DNA of 64,000 nt. It comes from Plotosus lineatus. Taxonomy: Eukaryota > Chordata > Actinopteri > Siluriformes > Plotosidae. Position numbers and translations under genes: made by a program. Under the pieces are notes generated by a model. That model saw only the letters and a program-made list of their open reading frames with translations, was not told the DNA's origin and did not search any database. Below, in pieces: positions 33,459-44,844 of the stretch; position 1 is the first letter of the stretch, and every line of letters begins with the position of its first letter. Location of the stretch: contig CM045735.1 in NCBI GenBank assembly GCA_024760905.1, positions 27,023,249-27,087,248 of the forward strand. Direction: 5' to 3'.

Positions 33459-34527
33459 GACACAGGATGTGTATGTGGTCTGATGCTCTAAAAGACTGCA
33501 AGCGTGTTGGTTTTACTAGTTTCTTGAAATATTTCCTGTCTTAACTAAAGATAAAAATGTAGCATACATATTCTCAGTTTTAGAACATGTATAAAATAGA
33601 ATATGTATAAAATAATGTACAGAGCATATAGAAATGAATCACCCACGTCAAAATTCACACTTTGCTTACCAGCCTGAAATTAAGACATGCAACAAGTTGT
33701 CATACACGCGCACACTAGCAGTTCTTTCAAGCTCACTGACCTGTATGTTCTGGCAAAATATTACTATAAGATATTATTATATTACATCATGAGATGATAT
33801 GGCAGTGATAGGACAATTGTGAATAGTTTGCCAAATCATGAAATTGTAACAATTTACTATGATAAACACTTTTTATAATTTATAAAAAAACATGATTTTA
33901 TCAAAAGTGTAGTATGACATCAGTAGAATCTTTAAGATTTTCTTGATCACGTGTCCACAATGGTTGGAATGGTTTCTTTAATTTTTATGTTGTAATTCAG
34001 CCACTTTTCTTTCTCTCTCTCTCAAGACACATTTTATAGTACAGCATAATATAATAGAAAGCTTAAAGAATGTTCCCAGAGACAAAAGGTCGAGGGGAAT
34101 ATTCATTTTTGAGATGGCCCTGAGCTTGAAGTGCATAATTGTTTTAGTACTACATGCAAAAAATTGCACAGGACACGTTCATTCGACACTGCCGCATTAA
34201 ATTTTTTCAGGACGCATCTCATTTTCACTGCAAGAGCCTTTGACCACATCTCAAATTATATGGTGGGCTTCTCTTTTTAAAAAAATGGTGGTGTAGTTTA
34301 AAGACAGTTTCAGCATTGTCACCGATTACAAATTAGCCTAAATGAAAACAAACATTTAAAAAGATCAATAGGTGAATTTTAGTACTTCCTTATCAGAAAA
34401 TTCAACCGGGTTTTTAAGCGGCCCTCTGATTGGTTGGTAGTGTTCGTATTATCCAATGACGTTCGTTGTAAGAAATCGTTAACGCTTCTGGTTATAAATG
34501 AGTTGGCATTTTGTTTACTATAGCAAC

Positions 34528-34767
34528 ATGGCGCAAGCCAAACTTATAATTTTTTTTGAGCGACAGCCAGAATCTGAACCAGAATTGGAGAACGAAAACA
34601 TTAGGGGGGATCCAAGTAACATTAAGGGAAAAAATTGACTTTCCAAATATACGTGGCTCCGATTTGACGGGTTGAAAAATTTGATGTTCTGCAATGTTTG
34701 TCAAGAAAACGGCAGCTCCAATGTCTTCACAAAGGAAACAAACTTCAGAACCAGTACCATAAGGTAA
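34528..34767 (+). pseudogene. BED/TTF-type zinc-finger exon, hAT-related, one nonsense
   Basis: The ATG at 34528 opens MAQAKLIIFFERQPESEPEL. A TGA at 34636 sits where the related motif usually has Trp, and the frame continues LSKYTWLRFDGLKNLMFCNV, CQENGSSNVFTK, then TNFRTSTIR, and ends at GTAA, which could be a splice donor (AAG|GTAATT). The Trp-Leu-Arg ... Cys-x2-Cys ... Phe-Arg-Thr-Ser-Thr pattern is that of the TTF/BED-like finger in ZNF862/KIAA1586-type hAT-derived proteins (family knowledge). A TATAAAT-like sequence at about 34494 precedes it. No partner exon found. Confidence 0.6.
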
Positions 34768-35885
34768 TTATTTATTCTTAATTGGTGTTAAATGTCATAT
34801 ATAATAATTCAATAAAATTACAAACAGCCATTGTCATCTGATATCCTATGGAGATGAGTTGTGTCAGACTGTAATGCAACTGTATTTTTTTTCCAATGAT
34901 GTTGTAAGCTAATTGAATATAATATCTATTAAATTTAACAATTAATATACTTTTACTTTTAATTAAAATGGATAGCTCAATCTTGTTCTGAATTTAATGT
35001 TTTACTGCATTTATAAATTCTTGGAAAGGTGAGTCAAACCAAAAGGTAAGTTTTATATTTTAAGGGGGCACGGGGTCACTGTGGGTAGGGGGGATGAATT
35101 TTAAGACTTGATATCCCCCAGACCCGGGAGGTAGCCGGGACCGCGGTAGCTATTACCAATTTTTGAATTTATTTCTAAAATTACTTCAAAAACGTTACAC
35201 ATTAAACATCATTCTTGTTTCAGTATTCAATTTAAATATATGGCTGCAATACTGCCCAAGCAGCATTAAACAAAACTCACTCACTCACTCAATTTAAATA
35301 TATTTTTAACCAATTTTTAATTTTGTCTCTGATTGTTATGTTTTTTTCCTCAATTAAATTTAAGGAAAAAAAATACCTTGAGACAAGATTAAAGATAAAA
35401 TTAATTGTTATTTTATTTACATAATTTGTTTTGTTATCCCAAATGTCTTATCTCTTATTTTTATCATAGTCATTATGAAGGGATTTTCCTTATTTGTTTT
35501 ACTCTGTTTTAATTCCATTATTTGTGATACTGTTACAGTGAGTTTACTGCATTTGTTACTTGTTGTTTTATTAAAAACTCCTCAGACCTTTCACTTTTAT
35601 AGTCTTTTGTCAGAAGGCCCACCTTATTTTGGGTAGTTGGGCCCTTGGGCCAACCCAAAAGATTTCCTTGATATAACCCTGAATGTAACATAGAAAGTGA
35701 AATAATTGCATAACGGAACCTCTTTGTACCCCCTTCAGAGTTTTGATAATACCATTCAGAAACATATATAAAAAATAGAAAAAGAAATCCAGTTTCCCTT
35801 AATCCCACCGACCCAGCAAAATTATGTCAATCCAAAAAAAAAATTTTTTTTTTTTTTTGCCATGTAAAAAAAATTTAACGAAACT
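34768..35885. other. AT-rich intron sequence, nothing recognised
   Basis: It includes a GC-rich patch at 35065-35150 (CAGACCCGGGAGGTAGCCGG) standing out from AT-rich surroundings. No feature assigned. Confidence 0.4.
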
Positions 35886-35898
35886 GACTCACCTCTCA

Positions 35899-38800
35899 CT
35901 ACTACTGTACATGTCCAACCCTTGTCGTGGGGTAGTATCTTGTGCACCTCTATGACCCAGAGAGCTATGCCAGCCAGAACACTAGTTCCTGGTTGGGCTA
36001 CCCAAGCTTGACATGTCAAAAGGTAGAGATCAGACTAATCTGGATGACAACTCTCCTAGAGTATAACAGGTTGGCATAGGGCTAACAACTCTACCCGGAA
36101 AATCAACTGTTACAAAAACATGAACGACAAATCAAAATCATCATTACTTGGGAACAGAAAGGCCTCAAGACAGAAGGATTATGATGCGGTGCAGTGAAAA
36201 CCACATGGGAGCTGTATTGCTGACTCCCCTTCCTAGCCCCAAGAAACCAACAAGATTAGCTACGTGGAACATCAGAACAATGTATGAGACAGGCAGGTCC
36301 TCCCACATTGCAAAGAAAATGAGAAAATACAGCATCTCCATCCGAGGACTGAGTGAGACAAGATGGCTCCAAACAGGCCAAGTAAAGCTAACATCGGGAG
36401 AAACAGTGCTGCACTCAGGACATACTGAGGAAGGTTCACCACACACCCAGGGAGTTGTCTTGATTGTAACACCACAGGCACGACAAGCTCTTGTAGGATG
36501 GGAACCAGTAAGCCCAAGAATTATCACAGCCAAACTTGCCACAAAGAAGAAAAACATCAACATGCGTGTCATCCAATGTGATGCCCTTACCAACTATGCA
36601 GACGCTGACAGTAAAGAGATCTTTTACCAACAACTGCAGAGCATGCTGGACAAACGCAAGGCAAAAGACATCACAGTGCTCATGGGCAACGCAAAGATAG
36701 TGAGTGACAACACCACATATGAAGAAGTAATGGGAACACACGGACTGGGACAATCGAATGAAAACGGAGAACATTTTGCTAACCTGTGCTCCCTGAACAG
36801 ACTGGTGATAGGAGGAAGTATTTTCCCTCACAAGCAGATCCACAAAGCCACGTGGCGATCTTCAGATTACACCACAGAGAACCAAATAGACAATATGTGC
36901 ATTAACCAGAAGTTCAGAAGATCTTGCCAAGATCTTGTCACTTAAGAGTGAGACAAGGAGCAGATGTACCATCAGATCACCATCTCCTTATGATGGCAGT
37001 ACGACTCAAGCTCAAGAAGCTCATCACTAACAACGAGACAAGCCCAAGATACAACACCAACATGCTAAGGAACTGCAACACAAGACCAAGTTCCAGCTCA
37101 ACCTCTCCAACAGATTCCAACCTCTCTAAGATCTTCTAGAGGATGACAGTACAAGAGTAGATATCCAGTGGGAACACACCAAGAAACTCTGGCGTGACAC
37201 CTGCCAAGAGATACTGGGATATAAGAAGACTCAACACAAAGAATGGATCTCTGTCGATACATTACCAAAAAATGGAAATTAGGAAGTGGAAGAAAGATGT
37301 GGTGAACACAAGTAAAACCAGGGTAGCCAAGGCAAGAGCACAGGAAGAGTATACCATCGCAGAAAAGGAGGTCAAAAAGACCTGCAAGAGAGACAAGGGA
37401 GTTCACACTGACAACCTTGCCAGTCAAGCAGAGGAAGCAGCAAGACAGGGAAATCTGAGAGAGCTGAATATGGTGACAAAGAAGCTAGCAAACAAGTTCC
37501 AGTAAACAGACAAGCCAGTCAAGGACAAAAATGACAACCCACTCACAACAACAGAGGAACAGCTAAAGAGATGGGCAGAACATTTCCGAGAATTTCTCAA
37601 CAGACCAGCTCCAGAAGATCCACCAGAAATCCTTCCAGCCGAGAAAGATCTGCCAATTAACTGTGACAAGCCATCAAGGGCAGCGATCAAGAGGGCTATC
37701 AAAGACCTGAAGAATGGAAAATCAGCAGGACCAGACAATGTATCAGCAAAAGCCATAAAAGCTTACATGGAAACCATTACAACCATGCTGTATAGCCTCT
37801 TTAACAAGATCTGGGAGAAGGAAGAAGTACCGGAGGAGTGGAGAGAAGAACACCTCATCAAGCTACCCAAGAAGGAAGACCTTCAAGACTGTAATAACTA
37901 CAGAGGAATCATGCTCCTGTCAGTCCCCGGGAAAGTACTAAACAAACTGTTCTTGTGAAGAATGAGGGGGGCAGTGAACAACGAACTCCGCGACCAACAA
38001 GCAGGTTTCCGCAAGAACAGATCATGTGCAGACCAAGTTGCCAACCTACGCATCATTGTGGAACAGTCGCTGGAGTGGGGATCCTCATTGTATGTCAACT
38101 TCATTGACTACAAAAAGGTGTTTGACAGCGTGGACAGGAATACCCTCTGGAAGGTGATGAGACATTATGAGATACCGGAGAAAATTGTCACCCTAGTCAA
38201 GTCCACATATTATCAGATGACTTGCAGAGTAAGACATGCTGTCCAGCTCTCAGATCCGTTTGATGTAGAGACGGGTGTGTGCCAGGGATGTCTGCTATTG
38301 CCCTTCCTTTTTCTCCTGGTTACTGACTGGATCATGAAGACAGCAACAGCCAACAGAAAGAATGGGATACAGTGGACCCTCTGGGAACAGCTAGATGATC
38401 TAGACTTCGCAGACGTCCTAGCACTTCTTGCCACCAGATATCAGCAGATGCAAAACAAGACAGACTGCCTTACAACAACAACTAGCAGTACAGGGCCGAA
38501 GGTCAATAAGAGCAAAACAGAGGTACTGAGAATAAACACCACTACCCATGCCCAGTCACAATAGAAGACCAACCCATCAAAGAAGTAGAGGCATCTACCT
38601 ACTTAGGAAGTGTGATTGACAAGCAGGGAGGCACTGACAGAGACATTATGATAAGGATTGGCAAAGCTTGAGCAACCTTCATTGTGCTAAAGAACATCTG
38701 GAGCTCCAACCATATCAGGATGGCCACAAAGATGCGCATCTTCAACTCCAGTGTAAAGTCCGTGCTGCTCTACGGTTCTGGGACACAGAGAATGACCAAG

Positions 38801-39096
38801 CAAAAGCAAGAACCAGTGAAACATCAGATGCTAAAGAGGAAATGGAGCTGGATTGGACATACCCTCAGGAAGCCAACATCCAGTATCACCCGCCAAGCAC
38901 TGACCTGGAACCCGCAGGGGAAGCGAAAGAGAGGAAGGCCCAGAAACAGCTGGAGACAAGACACGGAAGCTGAAGCAAAGTGGACCGGAACGAGCTGGAG
39001 GGAGTTAGAGCAGATAGCCCTGAGCCGTGTTGGAGAGTTGTCGTTGATGGCCTATGCTCCTATAGGGGCAAAGGGCCTAAGTAAATAAATAAGTAA
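35899..39096 (+). mobile_element. RTE-superfamily LINE, near full length, with TSD
   Basis: A 3198-bp element flanked by the exact 13-bp duplication GACTCACCTCTCA (35886-35898, 39097-39109). It has a 5' UTR of about 250 bp, an APE-type endonuclease, a reverse transcriptase, a C-terminal domain and a short TAAG/TAAA-type terminal repeat rather than a poly-A. Its protein resembles the LINE products often misannotated as craniofacial development protein 2 (recall). Distinct from the RTE at 41527. Confidence 0.9.
36148..39088 (+). pseudogene. LINE endonuclease-reverse transcriptase, inactivated
   Basis: 36148-36945: the endonuclease with TRLATWNIRTMYETGR and LSETRW (conserved Asn and Glu) and ATWRSSDYTTENQIDNMCI. 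The GDxN core is altered to MGNAKIVSDN, so a catalytic Asp is missing. It ends in a TAA and the next part (SDHHLLMMAVRLKLKK) is in another frame. 37194-38564: stops at 37503 and 37956 split the reverse transcriptase (KNGKSAGPDNVSAKAIKAYM; NFIDYKKVFDSVDRN with the first Asp; VCQGC). The active-site motif at 38406-38417 reads FADV instead of FADD. 38684-39088: the C-terminus including MLKRKWSWIGHTLRKP and a Gly-Arg-Pro-Arg motif. Point mutations rather than truncation killed this copy. Confidence 0.87.
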
Positions 39097-39373
39097 GACT
39101 CACCTCTCAGCTTTGTAATTGATCGAGTTTGTTTATGTATCTTGGTACCTGCCAGCTAGTTATTTTGTTCATATGACATTGACCTATGGAGTCCGCAGAG
39201 AGCACTTTCATATTCAATAGTGACTTGCAGAATCAATGAGAATGCATTTTAGGGTGTGGCCAGTTGCAACACTATAATCAATTGGCTGACTTTGTTTGGT
39301 CCAAAGATGTAGAGAATAATCTAGACTGCACAATGTCCCCCCTCTCGTGGCCAACTGACTTCTACTTTCAGTC

Positions 39374-39463
39374 ATGACAAAACAAAAAAACAAAAAACGG
39401 AGATGTGTTGTGGCATCATGTAAAAACCGTGCAGACAGACTCAAAGAAATCTCATTTTGCTGG
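39374..39463 (+). pseudogene. Possible THAP-type zinc-finger first exon
   Basis: A 30-codon frame from ATG, MTKQKNKKRRCVVASCKNRA followed by DRLKEISFCW, ends at TG|GTAGGT, a possible splice donor. A short Lys/Arg start, Cys-x4-Cys-x-Asn-Arg and a following Ile-Ser-Phe is the opening pattern of THAP domains, found in P-element-derived proteins. The Cys-x2-His half would be in a later exon, which I did not find. Short and therefore uncertain. Confidence 0.35.
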
Positions 39464-39867
39464 TAGGTGTTTATTCTTTGTAAAACCATAGTCATGCTGA
39501 TATTTGTTGATAATAGCAGAGCAGAACAAGTTGTCTAAAGATATAGGTAATTTTAAAATATAATACTATGATTGCACAAGTAGCATGTGGTGCTTGTTTA
39601 TGAGTATTTAAGTTGAATGATGCTTCCTTGTATATAAATCTTTACTCGAGAGTTAGACTAAGAGCAACTTATTGTTCAGATTTACAAATACAGAATACTT
39701 ACATTGTTGAAAACTTCAATGAATGAAAAATTGATTACAAATATTATTTGCTATCTGTTATAGGTTTGAAGACTAATGCATGAAGGTTTGCTAGGCTAGG
39801 CCTTTATAGAAAAGAATCATTTTATGGTGTTGAGTGTTTTCAATTTTTATACGGGCAAAATATTCTG

Positions 39868-39930
39868 TCCCCCAGTGCAGCTAACTGGGTTATCAAAGGC
39901 CGGCCATGTCTCTCACTGTCTGTAGAAAAA
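39868..39930 (+). mobile_element. SINE core fragment
   Basis: CCCCCAGTGCAGCTAACTGG through GGCCGGCCATGTCTCTCACT is the shared SINE core alone, ending in an A-run, 40 bp before a fuller copy. Confidence 0.65.
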
Positions 39931-39968
39931 AAAAATTGTAAAAATAAAGTAAAACTGGAATCGAATAG

Positions 39969-40255
39969 GGCAGTGGTGGCCTGGGGGTAAAGGTGCTGGA
40001 TCACTGATCCAAAGGTTGGGGTTCAAGCCCCACTCTCAACGGGTTGTCACCGTCTCCCCAGTGCAGCTAACTGGGTTATCACAGGCTGGCCATGTCTCTC
40101 ACTCTCTATGGTGTGAGCCATGTAATAGAACCATTGCTGACTTTCGACAAGAGTAGGCTACAAAGCTGTCTGCCCTCACCCGGAGTTGACTGGGATGGGT
40201 GCCAGCCTCCCCGCTACCCTAATTAGGATTAAATGGTTACTGAAAATGAACTAAA
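39969..40255 (+). mobile_element. tRNA-derived SINE with L2-type tail
   Basis: The head GGGCAGTGGTGGCCTGGGGG with B-box-like GGGGTTCAAGCCCC, then the core, and a tail CCAGCCTCCCCGCTACCCTA followed by ATTAGGATTAAATGG and GAAAATGAAC. The body leaves the RTE-tail version just after the AGAGTAGGCTACAAAG stretch. Confidence 0.85.
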
Positions 40256-40519
40256 CTGAAAATATTCTGTCAAGACAAAAAATAATTACATGGAATTCAT
40301 TACATGGAATTCATAGATAGACAAATTTTTAAAAGATTTGCAAGGATTTGAATCTGTCAGTTGGTATTTAGTGTACAACAGTACAACAGACAGATAGACA
40401 AACATTTTATTCAGTATAAGGCCACTGGCCCATAATACATACCGAAATAAACATATATATTGCATGAGTTTGCAAGAGTACTTCCATGATTATTTAGTAT
40501 TAGGTATTTAGTGTACAAC

Positions 40520-40854
40520 TGTCTATCTGTCTTCCTTTTGGCTTTTTCCCTTTTTACTCGGGAGTCGCCACAGCGAATCATCTGATTCGCACATTTGATT
40601 TGGCAGAGGTTTTTACGTCGGATGCCCTTCCTGTCACAACCCTTTTAGCAAGGGACAGAAACACGCTGACGGCTTTGCAGCCTACTCTTGTCGAAAGTCA
40701 GCAATGGTTCTTTTACATGCCTCTCACCATAGACAGTAAGAGACATGGCCCGCCTTTGATAACCCAGTTAGCCGCACTGGGGGGGACAGTGACAACCTTG
40801 TGGAGACTGGGACTCAAACCCCCAACCTTTGAATCACTAGACCACCACTGCCCC
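40520..40854 (-). mobile_element. tRNA-derived SINE with RTE-type tail, exact TSD
   Basis: 335 bp flanked by the exact 18-bp duplication AGGTATTTAGTGTACAAC (40502-40519, 40855-40872). On the minus strand the head starts GGGGCAGTGGTGGTCTAGTG and the tail ends with the GATGATTCGCTGTGGCGACT and GCCAAAAGGAAG pattern. A similar TATTTAGTGTACAAC also occurs at about 40365, outside the element. Confidence 0.92.
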
Positions 40855-41526
40855 AGGTATTTAGTGTACAACATATACATATAAACATACAGTGATACCT
40901 TGTCGAACGAGTCTCCCTTATGATGATTTTCCATGATACGAGCTTTGAACCCACCAAAAATCTGCTCCATCCAAGGAGCAAAAATTCACTTTACGAGCTC
41001 TCCTCGAAATGGCTTTTCCAGGCCGATTAGAATCGTATTCTTCTACGTGTATTCCTCCGCGCGCCAAGAATGCCTTGTGCAGTGCTTCTCAATTATTTTC
41101 TGTGATGTCCCCTCTAGGAAAAAAAAACATTTCACGCCCCCAGCAACTCCGTGCGCAACTATAAATAGTGTTTACACTTCATATCGTTTTCTCAGTGCTT
41201 TTTCCCTACACCATAGTGTGACAATGAGAGCGCCACTGCCAACTACTGGAATGAAAGCACAGTTACATTTAATTCTGTGTCCTTGTGGAAGCTCACCGCA
41301 GCATTTCCTCCCTGGTATTTGTAGTGTGCACAGGCACAAAATTATCCTCCTCCTCCTCTGTCACGCACCACCTCATGCCTGCCCACATGACAGCTTCACC
41401 GCAGTCGATGATCGGAAGGGTTAGTTGGCTTATTATTTATTCTTGTTTTATTATTAATTATTTGTTGTTCTTACATGTTTATCGTTAATATATTAGATAA
41501 AATACACATGTTTGTGGCAGGTTATA

Positions 41527-44500
41527 ATGCAGCCATGAGGTGGGGGGGCACTAACCAGTGTCTCTCCCCCTCATGCCGGTCCCAAGCCCGGAGAAATGCA
41601 GAGGATTGTGTCAGGAAGGGCATCCGACGTAAAACCAATGCCAATTATTGATTATGCAAATCAAAAGTATTACCTCCATACCGGATCGGTCGAGGCCCGG
41701 GTTAACAACGACCGCCATCAGTGCTGTCAATCAACAGGGTGCTGATGGAAATTGGACTACTGTTGGTCGAAGACGTCGAAGAAGGAGAGGTGGGAGGCGT
41801 GTCCGTAGGCAGAGAGAGAAGAGGAAAGGCATGAGTCTAGGACTGAGAGTGGGGACTTTGAATGTTGGAACTATGCACAGAAAAGGTAGAGAGCTGGTTG
41901 ACATGATGCAGAGGAGGAAGGTGGACATACTGTGTGTTCAGGAGACCAGGTGGAAAGGTAGCAAAGCTAAAAGCTTAGGAGCAGGGTTTAAGCTATTTTA
42001 TCACGGTGTGGATGGGAAGAGAAATGGAGTCGGAGTCATCTTGAAGGAGGAGTTTGTCAGGAATGTTCTAAAAGTGAAAAGAGTGTCAGACAGAGTGATG
42101 AATCTCAAGTTAGAAATTGAAGGTGTAATGCTCAATGTTGTTAGTGCTTATGCCCCACAGGCAGGATGTGAGCTAGAAGAGAAGGAGAGATTCTGGAGTG
42201 ACTTAGATGAAGTGATGCAGAGTACCCCCAGAGGTGAAAGAGTGGTCATAGGTGCAGACTTCAATGGACATGTTGGGGCAGGCAACAGAGGGGACGAGGA
42301 AGTGATGGGCAGGTTTGGTATCCAGGACAGGAGCATGAAGGACAGATGTTGATAGATTTTGCAAAAAGGATGGAAATGGCTGTGGTGAATACTTTCTTTG
42401 AGAAGAAACAGGAGCATAGGGTGACTTATGAAAGCGGAGGTAGGCGCACACAGGTAGACTACATCTTGTGTAGGCGATGTAATTTGAAGGAAGTCAGTGA
42501 CTGCAAAGTCATCGTGGGTGAGAGTGTTGCCAAACAGCATAGGATGGTGGTGTGCAGGATGACTCTGATGGTGAGAAAGGTGAAAAGGCAAAGGCAGAGC
42601 AGAAGACAAAGTGGTGGAAGCTGAAAAAGGAAGAGTGTCGTGTTGTCTTCAAGGAGGAGTTGAAACAGGCTTTGGGTGGCCAGGAAGTGCTTCCAAATGA
42701 CTGGACAACCACAGCAAATGTGATCAGGGACACAGGTAGGAGAGTACTTGGTGTGTCCTCTGGAAGGAAAGTAGATAAGGAGACTTGGTGGTGGAATGAG
42801 GAAGTGCAGGAGTGTGTACAAAGGAAAAGGTTAGCCAAGAAGAAGTGGGACATTGAGAGGACCGAAGAGAGTAAACAGGAGTACAGGGAGACACAGCGTA
42901 AGGCGAAAGTAGCAGTGGCTAAGGCCAAACAGAGGGCGTATGATGACTTGTATGATAGGTTGGATAGTAAAGAGGGAGAAAATGATCTATACAGGTTGGC
43001 ACAGCAGAGAAATAGAGATGGGAAGGACGTGCAGCAAGTTAGATTGATAAAGGACAGAGAGGGAACTGTATTGACTAATGACAGAAGTGTGCTGGGAAGA
43101 TGGAAAGAGTACTTTGAAGAGGTGATGAATGAGGAAAATGAGAGAGAAAAAGAGTAGAAGAGGTAACCATTGAGGAGCAGGATGTAGCAAAGATCAGTAA
43201 GGGTGAAGTGAGAAGGGCATTGAAGAGGATGAAGAATGGAAAGGCAGTTGGTCCTGATGATATACCTGTGGAGGTATGGAAGTGTCTAGGAGAGGTAGCA
43301 GTAGATTTTCTGACAAGAACATTCAACAAGGTACTAGAGAGTGAGCAGATGCCGGAGGAGTGGAGGAGAAGTGTGCTGGTGCCCATTTTTAAGAACAAGG
43401 GAGACGTGCAGAGTTGCAGCAACTACAGAGGGATAAAGTTGATGAGCCATACGATGAAGTTATGGGAAAGAATAGTGGAAGCTAGACTAAGGGCAGAGGT
43501 CAGCATTTGTGAACAACAGTTTGGTTTCATGCCAAGAAAGAGCACCACAGATGCAATGTTTGCCTTGAGGATGTTAATAGAGAAGTACAGAGAAGGTCAG
43601 AGGGAGCTACATTGTGCCTTTGTGGATCTGGAAAAAGCATATAACAGGGTGCCAAGAGAAGAACTGTGGTATTGCATGAGGAAGTCTGGAGTGGCAGAGA
43701 AGTATGTTAGAGTGGTGCAGGACATGTATGAGAGATGTAAGACAGTGGTGAGGTGTGCTGTCGGTGTGACCGGCAATTCAAGGTGGAGGTGGGACTGCAT
43801 CAAGGGTCAGCTCTGAGCCCCTTCTTGTTTGCTATGGTGATGGACAGGCTGACAGACGAGGTGAGACAAGAATCTCCATGGACTATGATGTTTGCAGATG
43901 ACATCGTGATCTGTAGTGAGAGCAGAGAACAAGTGGAGGAAAATCTAGAGAGGTGGAGGTATGCCCTGTAAAGGAGAGGAATGAAGGTTAGCCTCAGAAA
44001 ATCAGAATACATGTGTGTGAATGAGAAGGACCCAGGAGGAACGGTGAGGTTACAGGGAACAGAGATAACGAAGGTGGAGGATTTTAAGTACTTAGGCTCA
44101 ACAATCCAGAGCAATGGAGAGTGTGGAAAAGAGGTGAAGAAGCGTGTGCAGGCAGGCTGGAATGGTTGGAGAAAAGAAGCCCGTGTGATGTGCGATAGGA
44201 GAGGGTCAGCAAGAATGAAGGGAAAAGTGTACAAGATGGTGGTGAGGCCAGCGATGTTGTATGGCTTAGAAACAGTGGCGCTGAGGAAAAGGCAGGAGGC
44301 AGAGCTGGAGGTAGCGGAGATGAAAATGTTGAGGTTCTCCCTGGGAGTAACGAGGATGGATAGGATCAGAAATTAGTATATCAGAGGGACAGCCCACGTA
44401 AGATGTTTTGGAGACAAAGTCAGAGAGGCTAGATTGAGATGGTTTGGACATGTACAGAGGAGGGATCGTGAGTATATTGGCAGTAGGATGCTGAGGTTGG

Positions 44501-44688
44501 AACTACCAGGCAGAAGGCCTCGAGGAAGACCGAAGAAGAGATTTATGGATGTGGTGAAGGAAGACATGAAGGTCGTTGGAGTCAGAAAAGAAGATGCGGA
44601 GGACAGGGTGAGGTGGAGGCGGATGATTTGCTGTGGCGACCCCTGAAGGGAGCAGCCGAAAGTAAAAGAAGAAGAAGAAGAAGAAGAA
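41527..44688 (+). mobile_element. RTE LINE, near full length, exact 17-bp TSD
   Basis: 3162 bp between copies of GTTTGTGGCAGGTTATA (41510-41526, 44689-44705). A 5' UTR of about 290 bp contains GGAAGGGCATCCGACGTAAA, shared with the SINEs. The 3' end is GCTGTGGCGACCCCTGAAGG, AGCAGCCGAAAG and then an AAG repeat instead of poly-A, as expected of RTE-type elements. Other copies: 14118-14394, 21389-21840 and 29216-31457. Of these, only this one spans both UTRs. Confidence 0.93.
41648..44646 (+). pseudogene. RTE endonuclease-reverse transcriptase, frame-broken
   Basis: 41648-42352: basic N-terminus (RRRRRRRGGRRVRRQ), then endonuclease motifs VGTLNVGTMHRKGRE, CVQETRW and VIGADFNGHVG. After a shift, 42346-42624 has TQVDYILCRRCNLKEVSDCK and the QHRMVV region. 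42552-43157: linker with ETWWWNEEVQECVQRKR. 43208-43816: reverse transcriptase with KNGKAVGPDDIPVEVWKCLG, NYRGIKLMSHTMKLWER and FVDLEKAYNRVPREE (43619 on). The FADD motif is intact at 43891-43902, in a third frame. Stops at 43969 and 44374 interrupt the C-terminal part, which ends in HVQRRDREYIGSRMLRLEL. Catalytic residues are mostly preserved but at least four shifts and two stops prevent one protein. Confidence 0.9.
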
Positions 44689-44844
44689 GTTTGTGGCAGG
44701 TTATATGAGTTTGGGAAGGGGTTGGAACGGATTAATTGGTTTTCTGTTATTTCTTATAGGAATAATTGTTTCATGTAACAAACTTTTCAGCTTACGAGCT
44801 TGCCTTTAAAACGGATTAAATTTGTTAGACAAGGTACCACTGTA

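Larger units (their letters stand above)
40890..44842. mobile_element. Tigger-like element split by an RTE insertion
   Basis: The left end CAGTGATACCTTGTCGAACG and right end GTTAGACAAGGTACCACTG are inverted and flanked by TA (40888-40889, 44843-44844). Without the RTE and its duplicated target it would be about 774 bp. The left half carries the hAT-like GCAGTGCTTCTCAATTATTT block and the GACTATAAATAGTG-like block also found at 11.2, 13.2 and 17.8 kb. The right half carries the GTTTGGGAAGGGGTTGGAAC block found at 17.73 kb. Confidence 0.75.

Noticed and set aside
36165..36593. 142-codon minus-strand hydrophobic frame over the LINE endonuclease
   Set aside because: Antisense of the endonuclease pseudogene; sense-strand motifs explain the sequence.
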